From positions 1 to 37,036 of IMG/VR virus record IMGVR_UViG_3300024320_000845: 37,036 nt of DNA. One strand, given 5' to 3'. The notes under the pieces were generated by a model that saw only the letters and a list, made by a program, of their open reading frames with translations, did no database searches and was not told the origin of the DNA. Both the position numbers and the translations under genes were made by a program. Within the stretch, counting starts at the first letter, position 1. The number at the start of each line of letters is the position of its first letter. Positions 1-9,754 of this stretch are shown here, piece by piece. The stretch comes from a virus.

Positions 1-2829
1 CGGGTCTCAATCGAGGATTTTGCCAATAATGTGAATGTTTGGCTCGACAAACAGGCACCGAAGTTTCGATTGAACTTCTTTGTAGATGAAGTCGGGCAGT
101 ATATCGCCGAGAACGTCAAGCTGATGACGAACCTGCAAACGATTGCCGAAAGCCTGAATACAAAATGTAAGGGCCGCGCCTGGGTCATCGTCACGTCACA
201 GCAGGACATGGAAGCCATTATTGGCGATGGAAAAGCGTTCCAGTCGCAGGATTTTTCGAAGATCATGGCGCGCTTCGGTGTGAAAATGCCGCTGAACTCT
301 GCCGATGTTGCTGAGGTTATCCAGCGCCGCCTTCTGTCGAAGACCGACGAGGGCCAGGTACGGCTTGGCAACCTGCACGACCGCGAGGAGAACAACCTCA
401 AGACCCTGTTTGATTTTACGGATGGGTCGATCAAGCTGAAGAACTTCGATGGGCGCGCCCACTTTGTCTCGAGCTACCCATTCCCGCCCTACCAATACAT
501 GCTGTTTCAGATGGCGATCACGTCGCTTTCCCAGCACAACGCCTTTGAAGGGAAGCACAGCTCGGTCGGGGAACGCTCGATGCTGGGCGTGTTCCAAGAG
601 GTCGCCAAGAAGATGGCAGACCAACCCGTGGGCGGTCTTGCCACCTTTGATCTCATGTTCGAGGGTATCCGCATGGCCCTCAAATCTGCTGTACAGCAGT
701 CGATCCAGATTGCCGAGAAGGAAATCCAGGACATCGATCCCTTCGCGGTTCGTGTGCTGAAGGCGCTCTTCCTCGTGAAATACGTCAAGGAGTTTAAGCC
801 CACGGTGCGCAACATCAGCGTGCTGCTGCTCTCCGAGTTCGACACCGATCAGGTCAAGCAGCGGCGCAAGATCGAGGAGGCCCTGTCTTTCCTCGAGCGC
901 AACACGCTTATTCAGCGCAATGGCGAGGTCTATGAATTCCTGACGAACGAGGAGAAGGACGTCGAAGCCGAAATCAAGGCGCTGGATGTCGACCCGTCAG
1001 AGCTTTCGAAGGAAATGGAAACGCTGGCGTTCGACACGATCCTGAGGCATCGCAAGATCAAGCATCTGACCACCGGCAATGAATACAGCTTCAGCCGGAA
1101 GCTCGATGACCACCTCTTGGGCCGGGAATACGAGCTTTCCATCAACGTGATCAGCCCGTTCAACGATGATGTCGCATCACCTGAAGCCGTGCGCATGCGG
1201 AACATGAGCCGAGAAGAACTGGCGGTGGTGCTGCAGCCCGATGTGCGGTTCATCCGCGATCTTACGCTCTTCAAGCAGACGGATAAGTTCATCCGTCAGG
1301 CCCGTGCGGGTTCCCAGCAGCCAGGCCGTGATCGCATCGTGGCTGAGAAGGGCGATCAGAACAGCCGTCGCTATAAGGATCTCGAACTCCGCCTGCGCAA
1401 GCTGATGGCTGAGGCGCGGATGTTCGTGCGGGGCGATGAGCTCGACATTGGTGGCGAAGAGCCCCAGGACCGGATCGTGAAAGGCTTCCAGGGCCTTGTC
1501 GACAAGGTCTATGTTAACCTGCCAATGCTGCGGGGCGTGACCTATGCTGAGGCCGATATCCTGAAGGCAGCAACGCCCGAAAGCGGGCTCTTCGGCAACA
1601 ACGGTGAAGGGCTGACCGAGGCGGAGCAGGACGTTCTGAACTACGTCCAGTCTCAGGCTCGGAATGGCGTGAAGGTCTCGGTGAAATACCTCACCGAACG
1701 CTTTGGCGGCAAACCCTACGGTTGGCCGACGACGGCAATTCTGTGCTTGGCTGCCAGCCTGTCAGGCAAGGGCAAGGTTGAAGCCCGATCCGACGGCACC
1801 GTGCTCGAGCGCGCAGAACTCGCCAAGGCGCTGAACAACAGCCATGCTCTTGCCAATATCCTGCTCACCCCGCAGACCGAGTTTACCTCTGCCCAGATCC
1901 GGAAGGCGAAAGAGCTCTACAAGGAGCTGTTTGATTTGCCATCGGATGGGACTGACGCCCGGACCATCGGTGCGGAATGGCTGGAGAGCACGCGGACGCT
2001 GTCAGAAGATCTGGGTAAGATGCTGGCGCAGAAAGCGCAGTATCCGTTTGTCGTGGCGCTCGAGCCCCTGGCCGCGAAAATTGCCGCGATGGTGGGCAAG
2101 CCAGCCACTTGGTACATCACCGAGCCCGCGGCACAGGAAGATGACCTGCTCGACGCCAAGGAAGAAGTCCTCGACAAAATCCGCAGCTTCATGGGTGGTG
2201 CCCAGCGCGAAATCTATGACGACGCCCGGGATTTCTTGCGGGACCAGGAGGCCAATATTTCCTATGTGGATGCGGCCGCCGGCGAAGCACTGGCCCGTGC
2301 CTTGGCCGACCCTGCTTGCTACAAGGGCACGGCCATCCAGTTCCTGAAATCCGATCTCTATGGGTTGAAAGACCGTGTTGAGCTGACCGTGCTTGAGGAA
2401 CGCAAAGCTGTCATCGCAGCGGTCGAGGATTGCGCGGCCAAGGTCACGCAGACGCCAGAGTTCCAGGCGCTATCTGAAGATGACCAAGCCCACATCAAGC
2501 GCAATATCGATAGCCACAAATTAGGGCTCGACAGCGTGAAGATGATCCCGATCCTGCGCGATCGGGCGAATGGCGCGAGGCTCGATCTTCTGCCGCGCAT
2601 TTTGGCAGAGGTTGAGCGACTGAACCGACCGGTTGTCGATCCAAAACTCGTCCCGCCCGGGCCGCCGCAGCCAGAGCCCCCGCAGACCACTTACGTCAAC
2701 GCCTCTGAAATCAAGGTGGGCTTCGCCAAGCCCTACCTGACCGAAGAGGCTGACGTCGAACAATACGTCCAAGAAATGAAAAAGACCCTTCTGGTGCAGA
2801 TCCGCGCGGGCAAGAAGGTGATTGTCTGA
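1..2829 (+). CDS. brxC: BREX P-loop ATPase BrxC, C-terminal 942 residues (5' end outside the window)
   Basis: BrxC is the large ATPase of BREX phage-defence systems and is needed for both methylation and phage exclusion. The frame is open to base 1 (the GTG at 31 is an internal codon), so the gene starts outside the window. Known BrxC proteins are about 1,200 residues, so roughly 250 residues, including the Walker A loop, are missing here. A Walker B-like run NFFVDEVGQ (acidic D29/E30 of the fragment) is followed by a sensor-like strand RAWVIVTSQQ. The rest is a long, charged, mostly helical body without further motifs I can name. It ends TGATG, sharing bases with the start of the first pglX, which supports translational coupling. 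The call rests on the sequence style plus the unmistakable PglX-PglX-PglZ-BrxL genes that follow. Confidence 0.88.
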   Translation, partial: RVSIEDFANNVNVWLDKQAPKFRLNFFVDEVGQYIAENVKLMTNLQTIAESLNTKCKGRAWVIVTSQQDMEAIIGDGKAFQSQDFSKIMARFGVKMPLNSADVAEVIQRRLLSKTDEGQVRLGNLHDREENNLKTLFDFTDGSIKLKNFDGRAHFVSSYPFPPYQYMLFQMAITSLSQHNAFEGKHSSVGERSMLGVFQEVAKKMADQPVGGLATFDLMFEGIRMALKSAVQQSIQIAEKEIQDIDPFAVRVLKALFLVKYVKEFKPTVRNISVLLLSEFDTDQVKQRRKIEEALSFLERNTLIQRNGEVYEFLTNEEKDVEAEIKALDVDPSELSKEMETLAFDTILRHRKIKHLTTGNEYSFSRKLDDHLLGREYELSINVISPFNDDVASPEAVRMRNMSREELAVVLQPDVRFIRDLTLFKQTDKFIRQARAGSQQPGRDRIVAEKGDQNSRRYKDLELRLRKLMAEARMFVRGDELDIGGEEPQDRIVKGFQGLVDKVYVNLPMLRGVTYAEADILKAATPESGLFGNNGEGLTEAEQDVLNYVQSQARNGVKVSVKYLTERFGGKPYGWPTTAILCLAASLSGKGKVEARSDGTVLERAELAKALNNSHALANILLTPQTEFTSAQIRKAKELYKELFDLPSDGTDARTIGAEWLESTRTLSEDLGKMLAQKAQYPFVVALEPLAAKIAAMVGKPATWYITEPAAQEDDLLDAKEEVLDKIRSFMGGAQREIYDDARDFLRDQEANISYVDAAAGEALARALADPACYKGTAIQFLKSDLYGLKDRVELTVLEERKAVIAAVEDCAAKVTQTPEFQALSEDDQAHIKRNIDSHKLGLDSVKMIPILRDRANGARLDLLPRILAEVERLNRPVVDPKLVPPGPPQPEPPQTTYVNASEIKVGFAKPYLTEEADVEQYVQEMKKTLLVQIRAGKKVIV

Positions 2830-4235
2830 TGGACACGAACGCGCTGAAGAAGTTTGCCCAGTCCGCCCGTAATCTGCTGATCGATCAGGTGCGATCCAAG
2901 CTGGATCTGGTGCTCAACCCTTCATCGCCCGCGCGGCGGGAACATCCGCAGGTGATGAAGGAGCTCGATGCTGCGATCGCGCGGGATGGCAAGGCGCAGG
3001 TTATCGAGCAGGTGGCCTACACCTGGTTCAACCGCTTCACCGCGCTGCGCTTCATGGATGTGAATGGCTACACGGCTGTTGGGGCTGTGTCCCCAGCAGA
3101 AGGGCAGACACGGCCAGAAATCCTTGCCGAGGCGATGGCGGGGAACTTGACCGACGGCGCGCCTAGCAGCATCGCGGCGCTGCTTGATGGCCGCACGCCG
3201 TCCTCTGATCCGCAGGGTGAAGCTTATCGACAGCTCTTGGTGCATGCCTGCAACCAGTGGCACGGGCCTATGCCGTTCCTGTTCGAAGAGCTGGACGATT
3301 ACACCGAACTCCTGATGCCTGAGGATCTTCTGTCGCAATCCTCGATCCTTGTCGAGCTGCGCAAAGTGATGACCGAAGATGCCTGCCGCGAGGTCGAGAT
3401 CATCGGCTGGCTCTACCAGTTCTACATCTCCGAGAAGAAGGATCAGGTCTTCGCGGGCCTCAAGAAGAACCAGAAGATCACGGCCGATAACATCCCCGCC
3501 GCGACGCAGCTGTTCACCCCGCACTGGATCGTCCGCTATTTGGTCGAGAACTCGCTGGGGCGCCTCTGGCTGCTGAACCGACCGGGCAGCCGTCTGGCCG
3601 AGCGGATGGACTATTACATCGCCCCCGAAGAGCCCGAGACGGAGTTCCTGAAGATCACCAAGCCGGAAGAGATCCGCATCTGCGATCCGGCGGCGGGCTC
3701 GGGGCACATGCTGACCTATGCTTTTGACCTGCTCTACGCCATCTACGAGGAAGAGGGATATGACGCGACCGAGATCCCCGCGCTGATCCTGACGCACAAC
3801 CTGACCGGGGTGGAGATTGACGACCGCGCGGGGGCGCTGGCGGCCTTTGCGCTGGCGATGAAAGCGGCGGCCAAGCTGGGGCGGCGGCGGTTCCTGCGGA
3901 TGGGGGCGAAACCCGACATCTGCGTGTTGCAGAACGTGGCCTTTACCGCCGAGGATGTCCGGGACGTGGCCGCCGTGGTGGGCAAGGATCTGTTCACCGA
4001 TGAGCTGCGCGAGACGCTGGGCCAGTTCGAGCAGGCCAAGAACTTCGGCTCGCTGATCGTGCCGAAACTGCGCGATCCGGCAGAGACGCTGCGGGTGGTC
4101 GAGGCGCGGGATTTTGGTGGTGACCTGCTGTTGAATGAGGTGCAGGCGCGCGTCATCGCAGTGCTGCGCATGGCCGAGGCGCTGTCGCCGAAGTATCATG
4201 TGGTGGTGGCCAACCCCCCGTATATGGGCGGCGGC
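2829..4235 (+). repeat. 5' homology block of the pglX duplication (partner 6278-7684)
   Basis: The first about 1,400 bases of pglX copy 1 are repeated in direct orientation at the start of copy 2, with long runs of identical bases around the SAM motif. The match breaks down just after the NPPY codons. The spacing between the copies is 3,449 bases, and the block is long enough for homologous recombination. Confidence 0.9.
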
Positions 4236-6278
4236 GGTATGAACGGTGTTCTTACAAATTGGCTAAAGGACGGATATCCATCGACAAAAAGCGATCTGTT
4301 TTCGGCATTTGTTGAAAGGCTGTTGGGCATAATAAAGCCAGATGGGTTTGCGGGCATAGTCACGCCCTTCACTTGGCTATACATTTCAACATTTAAGAAA
4401 CTGCGGCGTCTAGTTTTAACAAGAAGCCATGTCCAGTCTTTCGTTAAGCCGTCATATACAGCTTTTTACGAGTCAGCGATCGTTCCACTCATGGCATTAG
4501 TCCTTCGTGAGGGTTCTGCGCCCAACTACAAAGGAAAATTTTACGATCTTGGATACTTGGGCACTGGCGCTCAACAACCTGGCCTTTTCTCATCCAAGAT
4601 CGAGCAAAATGACTACGTCCTAAGGAGTGCTTCGCAATTTCTGTCCTTCGAAGGCAGCGAAATGGCATACAACCTACCTACCGGATTGGTCGAGCGCATT
4701 GAGAGCCGAACAAAGTTTGGGGAAATATGTAGCATCTCCGAAGGCTTGAAGACTGGTGAAAATGACCTTTTTATACGCTTCTGGCAAGAAGTCAGTTATG
4801 CAAAGACTGAAAAATTTGGAGCGGGTGAGAAGTGGGTTCCGCATGCAAAAGGTGGTGACTTTCGCCGTTGGTATGGAAACCTAAGCTGGGTGGTAAATTG
4901 GGAGAATTCCGGCTCGGAAATGCGAACGACAGGAAAAGCTGGTTTTCAGGGTCAATCGAACTACGGAAAACAGGGCGCTGTCTGGTCAAAAATCTCCACC
5001 AGCTATTTTAGCGTGCGATACCAACCTGATGGGTGCATATTCGACTCTGCATGTCCTGGTCTCTTTGTTAACAAAACTTTAACGCCACCACAGTCCGTCG
5101 CGGTTCTCTGCTCGAAAGTCGGCCAATCGTTCATCAAATCCCTTAACCCAACGATGAATTTTCAAGTTGGAAACATAGCAGGGATGCCACTTTCGGATGA
5201 TCTTTCATGGCGCGACGAGGTCGAAAAGATCGCCACTAAGGCGATTAGCCTGACCAAATCTGACTGGGACGCCTACGAAACCTCCTGGGATTTTGCCACG
5301 CTCCCGCTGCTTTCGCCCGATCATCGCGGCGAGACGCTGGAGGACAGCTACGCTACCCTCCGCGCCCATTGGCAGTCCAAGACGGACGAGATGGAGGCCT
5401 TGGAGGAAGAGAACAACCGCATCTTCATCGACGCCTATGGTCTGAAAGACGAGCTGACCCCCGAGGTGCCGCTGAACGAGATCACCCTCACCTGCAACCC
5501 CGCCTATCGCTATGGCATCAAGAACGACGTGGAGGCCAACGAAACCCGCCTTCGCGCCGACACCATGGCCGAGTTCCTTTCCTACGCCGTGGGCTGCATG
5601 TTCGGCCGCTACAGCCTCAACACCGCCGGCCTTGTCCTCGCCAATCAGGGCGAGACGCTGGCCGACTACCTCGTCCGCATCTCCGAGCCGAGTTTCATGC
5701 CCGACGAAGACAACGTCATCCCCGTGCTCGACGCCGACTGGTTCGCCGACGACATCACCGAGCGTTTCCGCCTGTTCCTGCGCACCACTTTTGGCGAGGC
5801 ACATTTCCGCGAGAACCTGCGCTATATCGAGGACGCTCTTGGCAAGGACATCCGCAAATACTTCACCAAGGATTTCTACGCCGACCACGTGAAGCGCTAC
5901 AAGAAGCGCCCGATCTACTGGATGTTCGCCAGCCCCAAGGGCACATTCAACGCGCTGATCTACATGCACCGCTATCGGGCCGACACGGTGTCGGTCATCC
6001 TCAACGACTACCTCCGCGAGTTCATCAGTAAGCTTGAGGGGGAGCGCGGGCGTCTGGAAAAGCTATCGGATGACCCCAGTGCCAGCCAGGGCCAGCGTAC
6101 CAAGGCGCTGAAAGACATGGCCATCATCGCCAAGCAGATCGACGAGCTGAACGAGTGGGAGCGCGATGTCGTCTTCCCACTGGCACAGGCCAAGATCGAG
6201 ATCGACCTCGATGACGGGGTGAAAGCGAACTATCCGAAGTTCGGCACAGCGTTGAAGAAAATCACGGGGCTCAGCTGA
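2829..6278 (+). CDS. pglX: BREX adenine-specific DNA methyltransferase PglX, copy 1
   Basis: PglX marks host DNA by N6-adenine methylation at a non-palindromic site and so separates self from phage DNA. The 1,149-residue protein has the SAM-binding motif DPAAGSGH (residues 286-293) and the catalytic NPPY motif (462-465). These are flanked by an N-terminal helical part and followed by a central target-recognition part (about 470-810). The C-terminal part from about residue 812 starts with DWDAYETSWDF. The ATG overlaps the brxC stop (TGATG), and the gene ends TGATG with the second copy. The central part is clearly AT-richer than its flanks: by hand count line 4261-4320 is about 45% GC and line 3841-3900 about 75% GC. 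The N- and C-terminal parts are close to identical to copy 2, while the centre differs. No frameshift is seen, so both copies look functional. Confidence 0.95.
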   Translation: MDTNALKKFAQSARNLLIDQVRSKLDLVLNPSSPARREHPQVMKELDAAIARDGKAQVIEQVAYTWFNRFTALRFMDVNGYTAVGAVSPAEGQTRPEILAEAMAGNLTDGAPSSIAALLDGRTPSSDPQGEAYRQLLVHACNQWHGPMPFLFEELDDYTELLMPEDLLSQSSILVELRKVMTEDACREVEIIGWLYQFYISEKKDQVFAGLKKNQKITADNIPAATQLFTPHWIVRYLVENSLGRLWLLNRPGSRLAERMDYYIAPEEPETEFLKITKPEEIRICDPAAGSGHMLTYAFDLLYAIYEEEGYDATEIPALILTHNLTGVEIDDRAGALAAFALAMKAAAKLGRRRFLRMGAKPDICVLQNVAFTAEDVRDVAAVVGKDLFTDELRETLGQFEQAKNFGSLIVPKLRDPAETLRVVEARDFGGDLLLNEVQARVIAVLRMAEALSPKYHVVVANPPYMGGGGMNGVLTNWLKDGYPSTKSDLFSAFVERLLGIIKPDGFAGIVTPFTWLYISTFKKLRRLVLTRSHVQSFVKPSYTAFYESAIVPLMALVLREGSAPNYKGKFYDLGYLGTGAQQPGLFSSKIEQNDYVLRSASQFLSFEGSEMAYNLPTGLVERIESRTKFGEICSISEGLKTGENDLFIRFWQEVSYAKTEKFGAGEKWVPHAKGGDFRRWYGNLSWVVNWENSGSEMRTTGKAGFQGQSNYGKQGAVWSKISTSYFSVRYQPDGCIFDSACPGLFVNKTLTPPQSVAVLCSKVGQSFIKSLNPTMNFQVGNIAGMPLSDDLSWRDEVEKIATKAISLTKSDWDAYETSWDFATLPLLSPDHRGETLEDSYATLRAHWQSKTDEMEALEEENNRIFIDAYGLKDELTPEVPLNEITLTCNPAYRYGIKNDVEANETRLRADTMAEFLSYAVGCMFGRYSLNTAGLVLANQGETLADYLVRISEPSFMPDEDNVIPVLDADWFADDITERFRLFLRTTFGEAHFRENLRYIEDALGKDIRKYFTKDFYADHVKRYKKRPIYWMFASPKGTFNALIYMHRYRADTVSVILNDYLREFISKLEGERGRLEKLSDDPSASQGQRTKALKDMAIIAKQIDELNEWERDVVFPLAQAKIEIDLDDGVKANYPKFGTALKKITGLS
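5262..6278 (+). repeat. 3' homology block of the pglX duplication (partner about 8733-9754)
   Basis: The last about 1,000 bases of the two pglX copies match again from the DWDAYETSW codons to the stop. Together with the 5' block this frames each variable centre, so a crossover in either block could delete one copy or exchange the recognition part. Confidence 0.88.
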
Positions 6279-9200
6279 TGGACACGAACGCGCTGAAGAA
6301 GTTTGCCCAATCCGCCCGCAATCTGCTGATCGATCAGGTGCGCTCGAAGCTAGATCTGGTGGTCGATCTTGCCTCGCCCGCGCGGCGGGAGCATCCGCAG
6401 GCCATGAAAGAGCTCGACGCTGCGATCGCGCGGGATGGCAAGGCACAGGTGATCGAGCAGGTTGCCTACACCTGGTTCAACCGCTTCACCGCGCTGCGCT
6501 TCATGGATGCTAATGGCTACACGACGGTCGGGGTTGTTTCGCCGGCTGAGGGGCAGACACGGCCCGAGTTATTGGCTGAAGCGATGGCGGGCAACTTGCC
6601 TGAGGGCGCGCCGGGTAGCATCGCGGCGTTGCTGGATGGCCGCACGCCGTCTTCTGATCCGCAGGGCGAAGCTTATCGACAGCTCTTGGTGCACGCCTGC
6701 AACCAGTGGCACGGCCCCATGCCGTTCCTGTTCGAGGAAATCGACGACTACACCGAGCTGCTGATGCCCGAGGATCTGCTGTCACAGTCCTCCATCCTGT
6801 CAGAGACGCGCAAGGTGATGACAGAGGACGCCTGTCAGGATGTCGAGATCATCGGCTGGCTCTACCAGTTCTACATCTCAGAGAAGAAGGATCAGGTCTT
6901 CGCGGGCCTCAAGAAGAACCAGAAGATCACGGCCGAGAACATCCCCGCCGCGACGCAGCTGTTCACCCCACATTGGATCGTCCGCTACCTGGTCGAAAAC
7001 TCGCTGGGGAGCCTCTGGCTGCTGAACCGACCGGGCAGCCGTCTGGCCGAGCGGATGGACTATTACATCGCCCCCGAAGAGCCCGAGACTGAGTTCCTGA
7101 AGATCACCAAGCCGGAAGAGATCAAACTTTGCGATCCGGCTGCGGGCTCGGGGCACATGCTGACCTATGCCTTTGACCTGCTCTACGCCATCTACGAGGA
7201 AGAGGGGTATGACGCGACCGAGATCCCCGCGCTGATCCTGACGCACAACCTGACCGGGGTGGAGATTGACGACCGCGCGGGCGCGCTGGCCGCCTTTGCG
7301 CTGGCGATGAAGGCGGCGGCGCGGCTGGGGCGGCGGCGGTTCCTGCGGATGGGGGCGAAACCCGACATCTGCGTGTTGCAGAACGTGAGCTTTACGCCTG
7401 CCGAGATGCAGGACGTGGCCGCCGTGGTGGGCAAGGATCTGTTCACCGATGAGCTGCGCGAGACCTTGGGGCAATTCGAACAGGCCAAGAACTTCGGCTC
7501 GCTGATCGTGCCGAAACTGCGCGATCCGGCAGAGACACTGCGGGTGGTGGAGGCGCGGGATTTTGGCGGCGACCTGCTGCTGACGGACGTTAAGGCGCGC
7601 GTTTTGACCGTTCTACGCATGGCAGAGGCGCTGTCGCCGAAGTATCATGTGGTGGTGGCTAACCCGCCGTATATGGGGCGAGGTGGCATGAACCCCACTC
7701 TTATGACGTGGACCGAAGCCAATTACTCTGATTCAAAGTCTGATCTCTTCGCAATGTTTATGGTTCGCTCGCTCATGCTGAATGTCCAAGGCGGGTTCAT
7801 GGCCATGATCAACATGCAGTCTTGGATGTTTCTCTCGTCCTTTGAGAAAATGCGTGGATGGTTGCTTGCATCGTCTCATCTTACTTCGATGGCACACCTT
7901 GGAGAGAGAGCATTCGATACAATTGGCGGGTCAGTCGTGTCGACAACTGCTTTTGTCTTCGAAAAGTCTCGGAAAGCTTCCAGTGCTGGGTACTTTGTTC
8001 GCTTGGTAGATGGGCGGAACGAAAATGAAAAACTGGAGGCTTTAAAAAGAGCCGCCTCAGGAGCGGATGACGAAGTTTACAAAGCAAGCACCACCGAGTT
8101 TGAACGGATCCCGGGCTACCCTATCGCATACTGGATATCTCAGACTGTCGCAAATGCATTCCTTGAGGATAAGCTCTCTTCAGTTGGGAGCACGCGCCGA
8201 GGACTTCAAACTGGAAACAAGGACCTTTTCATCAGGCAGTGGTCAGAGGTTAGCTCTGAGCAAACAGACTTTGATAGTCGTAACCGCGTCGAGGCACTTC
8301 AACGTTCCGAAAAATGGTTTCGATTCAATAATGGTGGCGACTTTCGGAAGTGGGCAGGTGGTATTGATCTAGTAGTGAACTGGCAATCGGATGGACGCGA
8401 CATTAAGGCTAGCGGTAAGGCCATTATCCCCAGCGAAGACCTGTATTTCAAAGAGGCCGTTTGCTGGGGGCGAATTTCAAGCGGTCCAGAGGCATATCGC
8501 CTCCATGAGGGCGGACTGCTTCCGGGAGACCTCTCGCCATGCTATTTCTCCGATGCCCCCTACTTTTCATTGGCTTACTTCAACTCGCCTGTCGCGCGCA
8601 CGTTCAAAAACGTTGTAAATCCTACGATCACCAATACAGTTGGAGATCTCGCCAAGATTCCGGCTCCCACGCGCGCGACCCCACAGAACGCAAGTGTTGA
8701 GCGCGTCGTCCGGCAGCTTGTGGCCTCGCATACAACCGACTGGGACGCCTACGAAACCTCCTGGGATTTCACCACGCTCCCGCTGCTCTCGCCCGATCAT
8801 CGCGGCGAGACGCTGGCGGATAGCTACGCCACGCTCCGCGCCCAGTGGCAGTCCATGACGGACGAGATGAAAGCCTTGGAGGAAGAGAACAACCGCATCT
8901 TCATCGACGCTTATGGTCTGCAAGACGAACTGACGCCCGAGGTGCCGATCGAGGAGATCACCCTCACCTGCAACCCCGCCTATCGTTATGGCGTGAAGGG
9001 CTCCGAGGAAGCCAATGAGGCCCGCCTGCGCGCCGATACCATGGCCGAGTTCCTGTCCTACGCCGTGGGCTGCATGTTCGGGCGCTACAGCCTCGACGCG
9101 CCGGGCCTGATCCTCGCCAACCAGGGCGAGACGTTGCAGGACTATCTCGCCCGCATCCCCGAGCCGAGCTTCATGCCGGACGAAGACAACGTCATCCCCG

Positions 9201-9754
9201 TGCTTGACGCCGACTGGTTCGCCGACGACATCACCGACCGCTTCCGCCTGTTCCTGCGCACCACCTTCGGCGAGGCGCATTTCCAAGAGAACCTGCGCTA
9301 CATTGAAGACGCGCTTGGCAAGGACATCCGCAAGTATTTCACCAAGGATTTCTACGCCGACCACGTGAAGCGGTATAAGAAGCGCCCGATCTACTGGATG
9401 TTCTCCTCACCCAAGGGGACGTTCAACGCGTTGATCTACATGCACCGCTACCGCGGCGACACGGTGTCGGTACTGCTCAACGACTACCTGCGCGAGTTCA
9501 TAAGCAAGCTGGAAGGCGAACGCGGGCGGCTGGAAAAGCTGTCAGACGACCCGAGCGCCAGCCAGGGCCAGCGCACCAAGGCGCTGAAAGACATGGCCGT
9601 GATCGCAAAACAGATCGACGAGTTGAACGAATGGGAGCGCGATGTCGTCTTCCCGCTGGCGCAAGCCAAAATCGAGATAGACCTCGATGATGGTGTGAAG
9701 GCGAACTATCCCAAGTTCGGAGCCGCGCTGAAAAAGATTGTTGGGGTGAGTTGA
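6278..9754 (+). CDS. pglX: BREX adenine-specific DNA methyltransferase PglX, copy 2
   Basis: This is a second full PglX of 1,158 residues, directly behind copy 1 and coupled to it by TGATG. The SAM motif DPAAGSGH (286-293) and NPPY (462-465) lie at exactly the same residues as in copy 1. The proteins match closely up to NPPYMG and again from about residue 819 (DWDAYETSWDF) to the end. Between these, the recognition part is different, sharing only scaffold pieces such as GDFRKW/GDFRRW, a VVNW strand and an L(K/Q)TG.(N/K)DLFIR run. This pattern suggests that the two enzymes methylate different sites, or that one is a spare specificity module. The central part is again AT-richer. The gene ends TGATG, coupling it to pglZ. 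An alternative is that only one copy is used at a time. Confidence 0.95.
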   Translation: MDTNALKKFAQSARNLLIDQVRSKLDLVVDLASPARREHPQAMKELDAAIARDGKAQVIEQVAYTWFNRFTALRFMDANGYTTVGVVSPAEGQTRPELLAEAMAGNLPEGAPGSIAALLDGRTPSSDPQGEAYRQLLVHACNQWHGPMPFLFEEIDDYTELLMPEDLLSQSSILSETRKVMTEDACQDVEIIGWLYQFYISEKKDQVFAGLKKNQKITAENIPAATQLFTPHWIVRYLVENSLGSLWLLNRPGSRLAERMDYYIAPEEPETEFLKITKPEEIKLCDPAAGSGHMLTYAFDLLYAIYEEEGYDATEIPALILTHNLTGVEIDDRAGALAAFALAMKAAARLGRRRFLRMGAKPDICVLQNVSFTPAEMQDVAAVVGKDLFTDELRETLGQFEQAKNFGSLIVPKLRDPAETLRVVEARDFGGDLLLTDVKARVLTVLRMAEALSPKYHVVVANPPYMGRGGMNPTLMTWTEANYSDSKSDLFAMFMVRSLMLNVQGGFMAMINMQSWMFLSSFEKMRGWLLASSHLTSMAHLGERAFDTIGGSVVSTTAFVFEKSRKASSAGYFVRLVDGRNENEKLEALKRAASGADDEVYKASTTEFERIPGYPIAYWISQTVANAFLEDKLSSVGSTRRGLQTGNKDLFIRQWSEVSSEQTDFDSRNRVEALQRSEKWFRFNNGGDFRKWAGGIDLVVNWQSDGRDIKASGKAIIPSEDLYFKEAVCWGRISSGPEAYRLHEGGLLPGDLSPCYFSDAPYFSLAYFNSPVARTFKNVVNPTITNTVGDLAKIPAPTRATPQNASVERVVRQLVASHTTDWDAYETSWDFTTLPLLSPDHRGETLADSYATLRAQWQSMTDEMKALEEENNRIFIDAYGLQDELTPEVPIEEITLTCNPAYRYGVKGSEEANEARLRADTMAEFLSYAVGCMFGRYSLDAPGLILANQGETLQDYLARIPEPSFMPDEDNVIPVLDADWFADDITDRFRLFLRTTFGEAHFQENLRYIEDALGKDIRKYFTKDFYADHVKRYKKRPIYWMFSSPKGTFNALIYMHRYRGDTVSVLLNDYLREFISKLEGERGRLEKLSDDPSASQGQRTKALKDMAVIAKQIDELNEWERDVVFPLAQAKIEIDLDDGVKANYPKFGAALKKIVGVS

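Noticed and set aside
2922-4199. Long open frame (425 codons) on the minus strand inside pglX-1, and similar ones in pglX-2 (6878-7474, 8567-9364) and at 5205-5969
   Set aside because: GC-rich antisense shadows of the methyltransferase genes. They recur in the duplicated parts, have no ribosome sites and read as low-complexity His/Arg/Gly-rich sequence.
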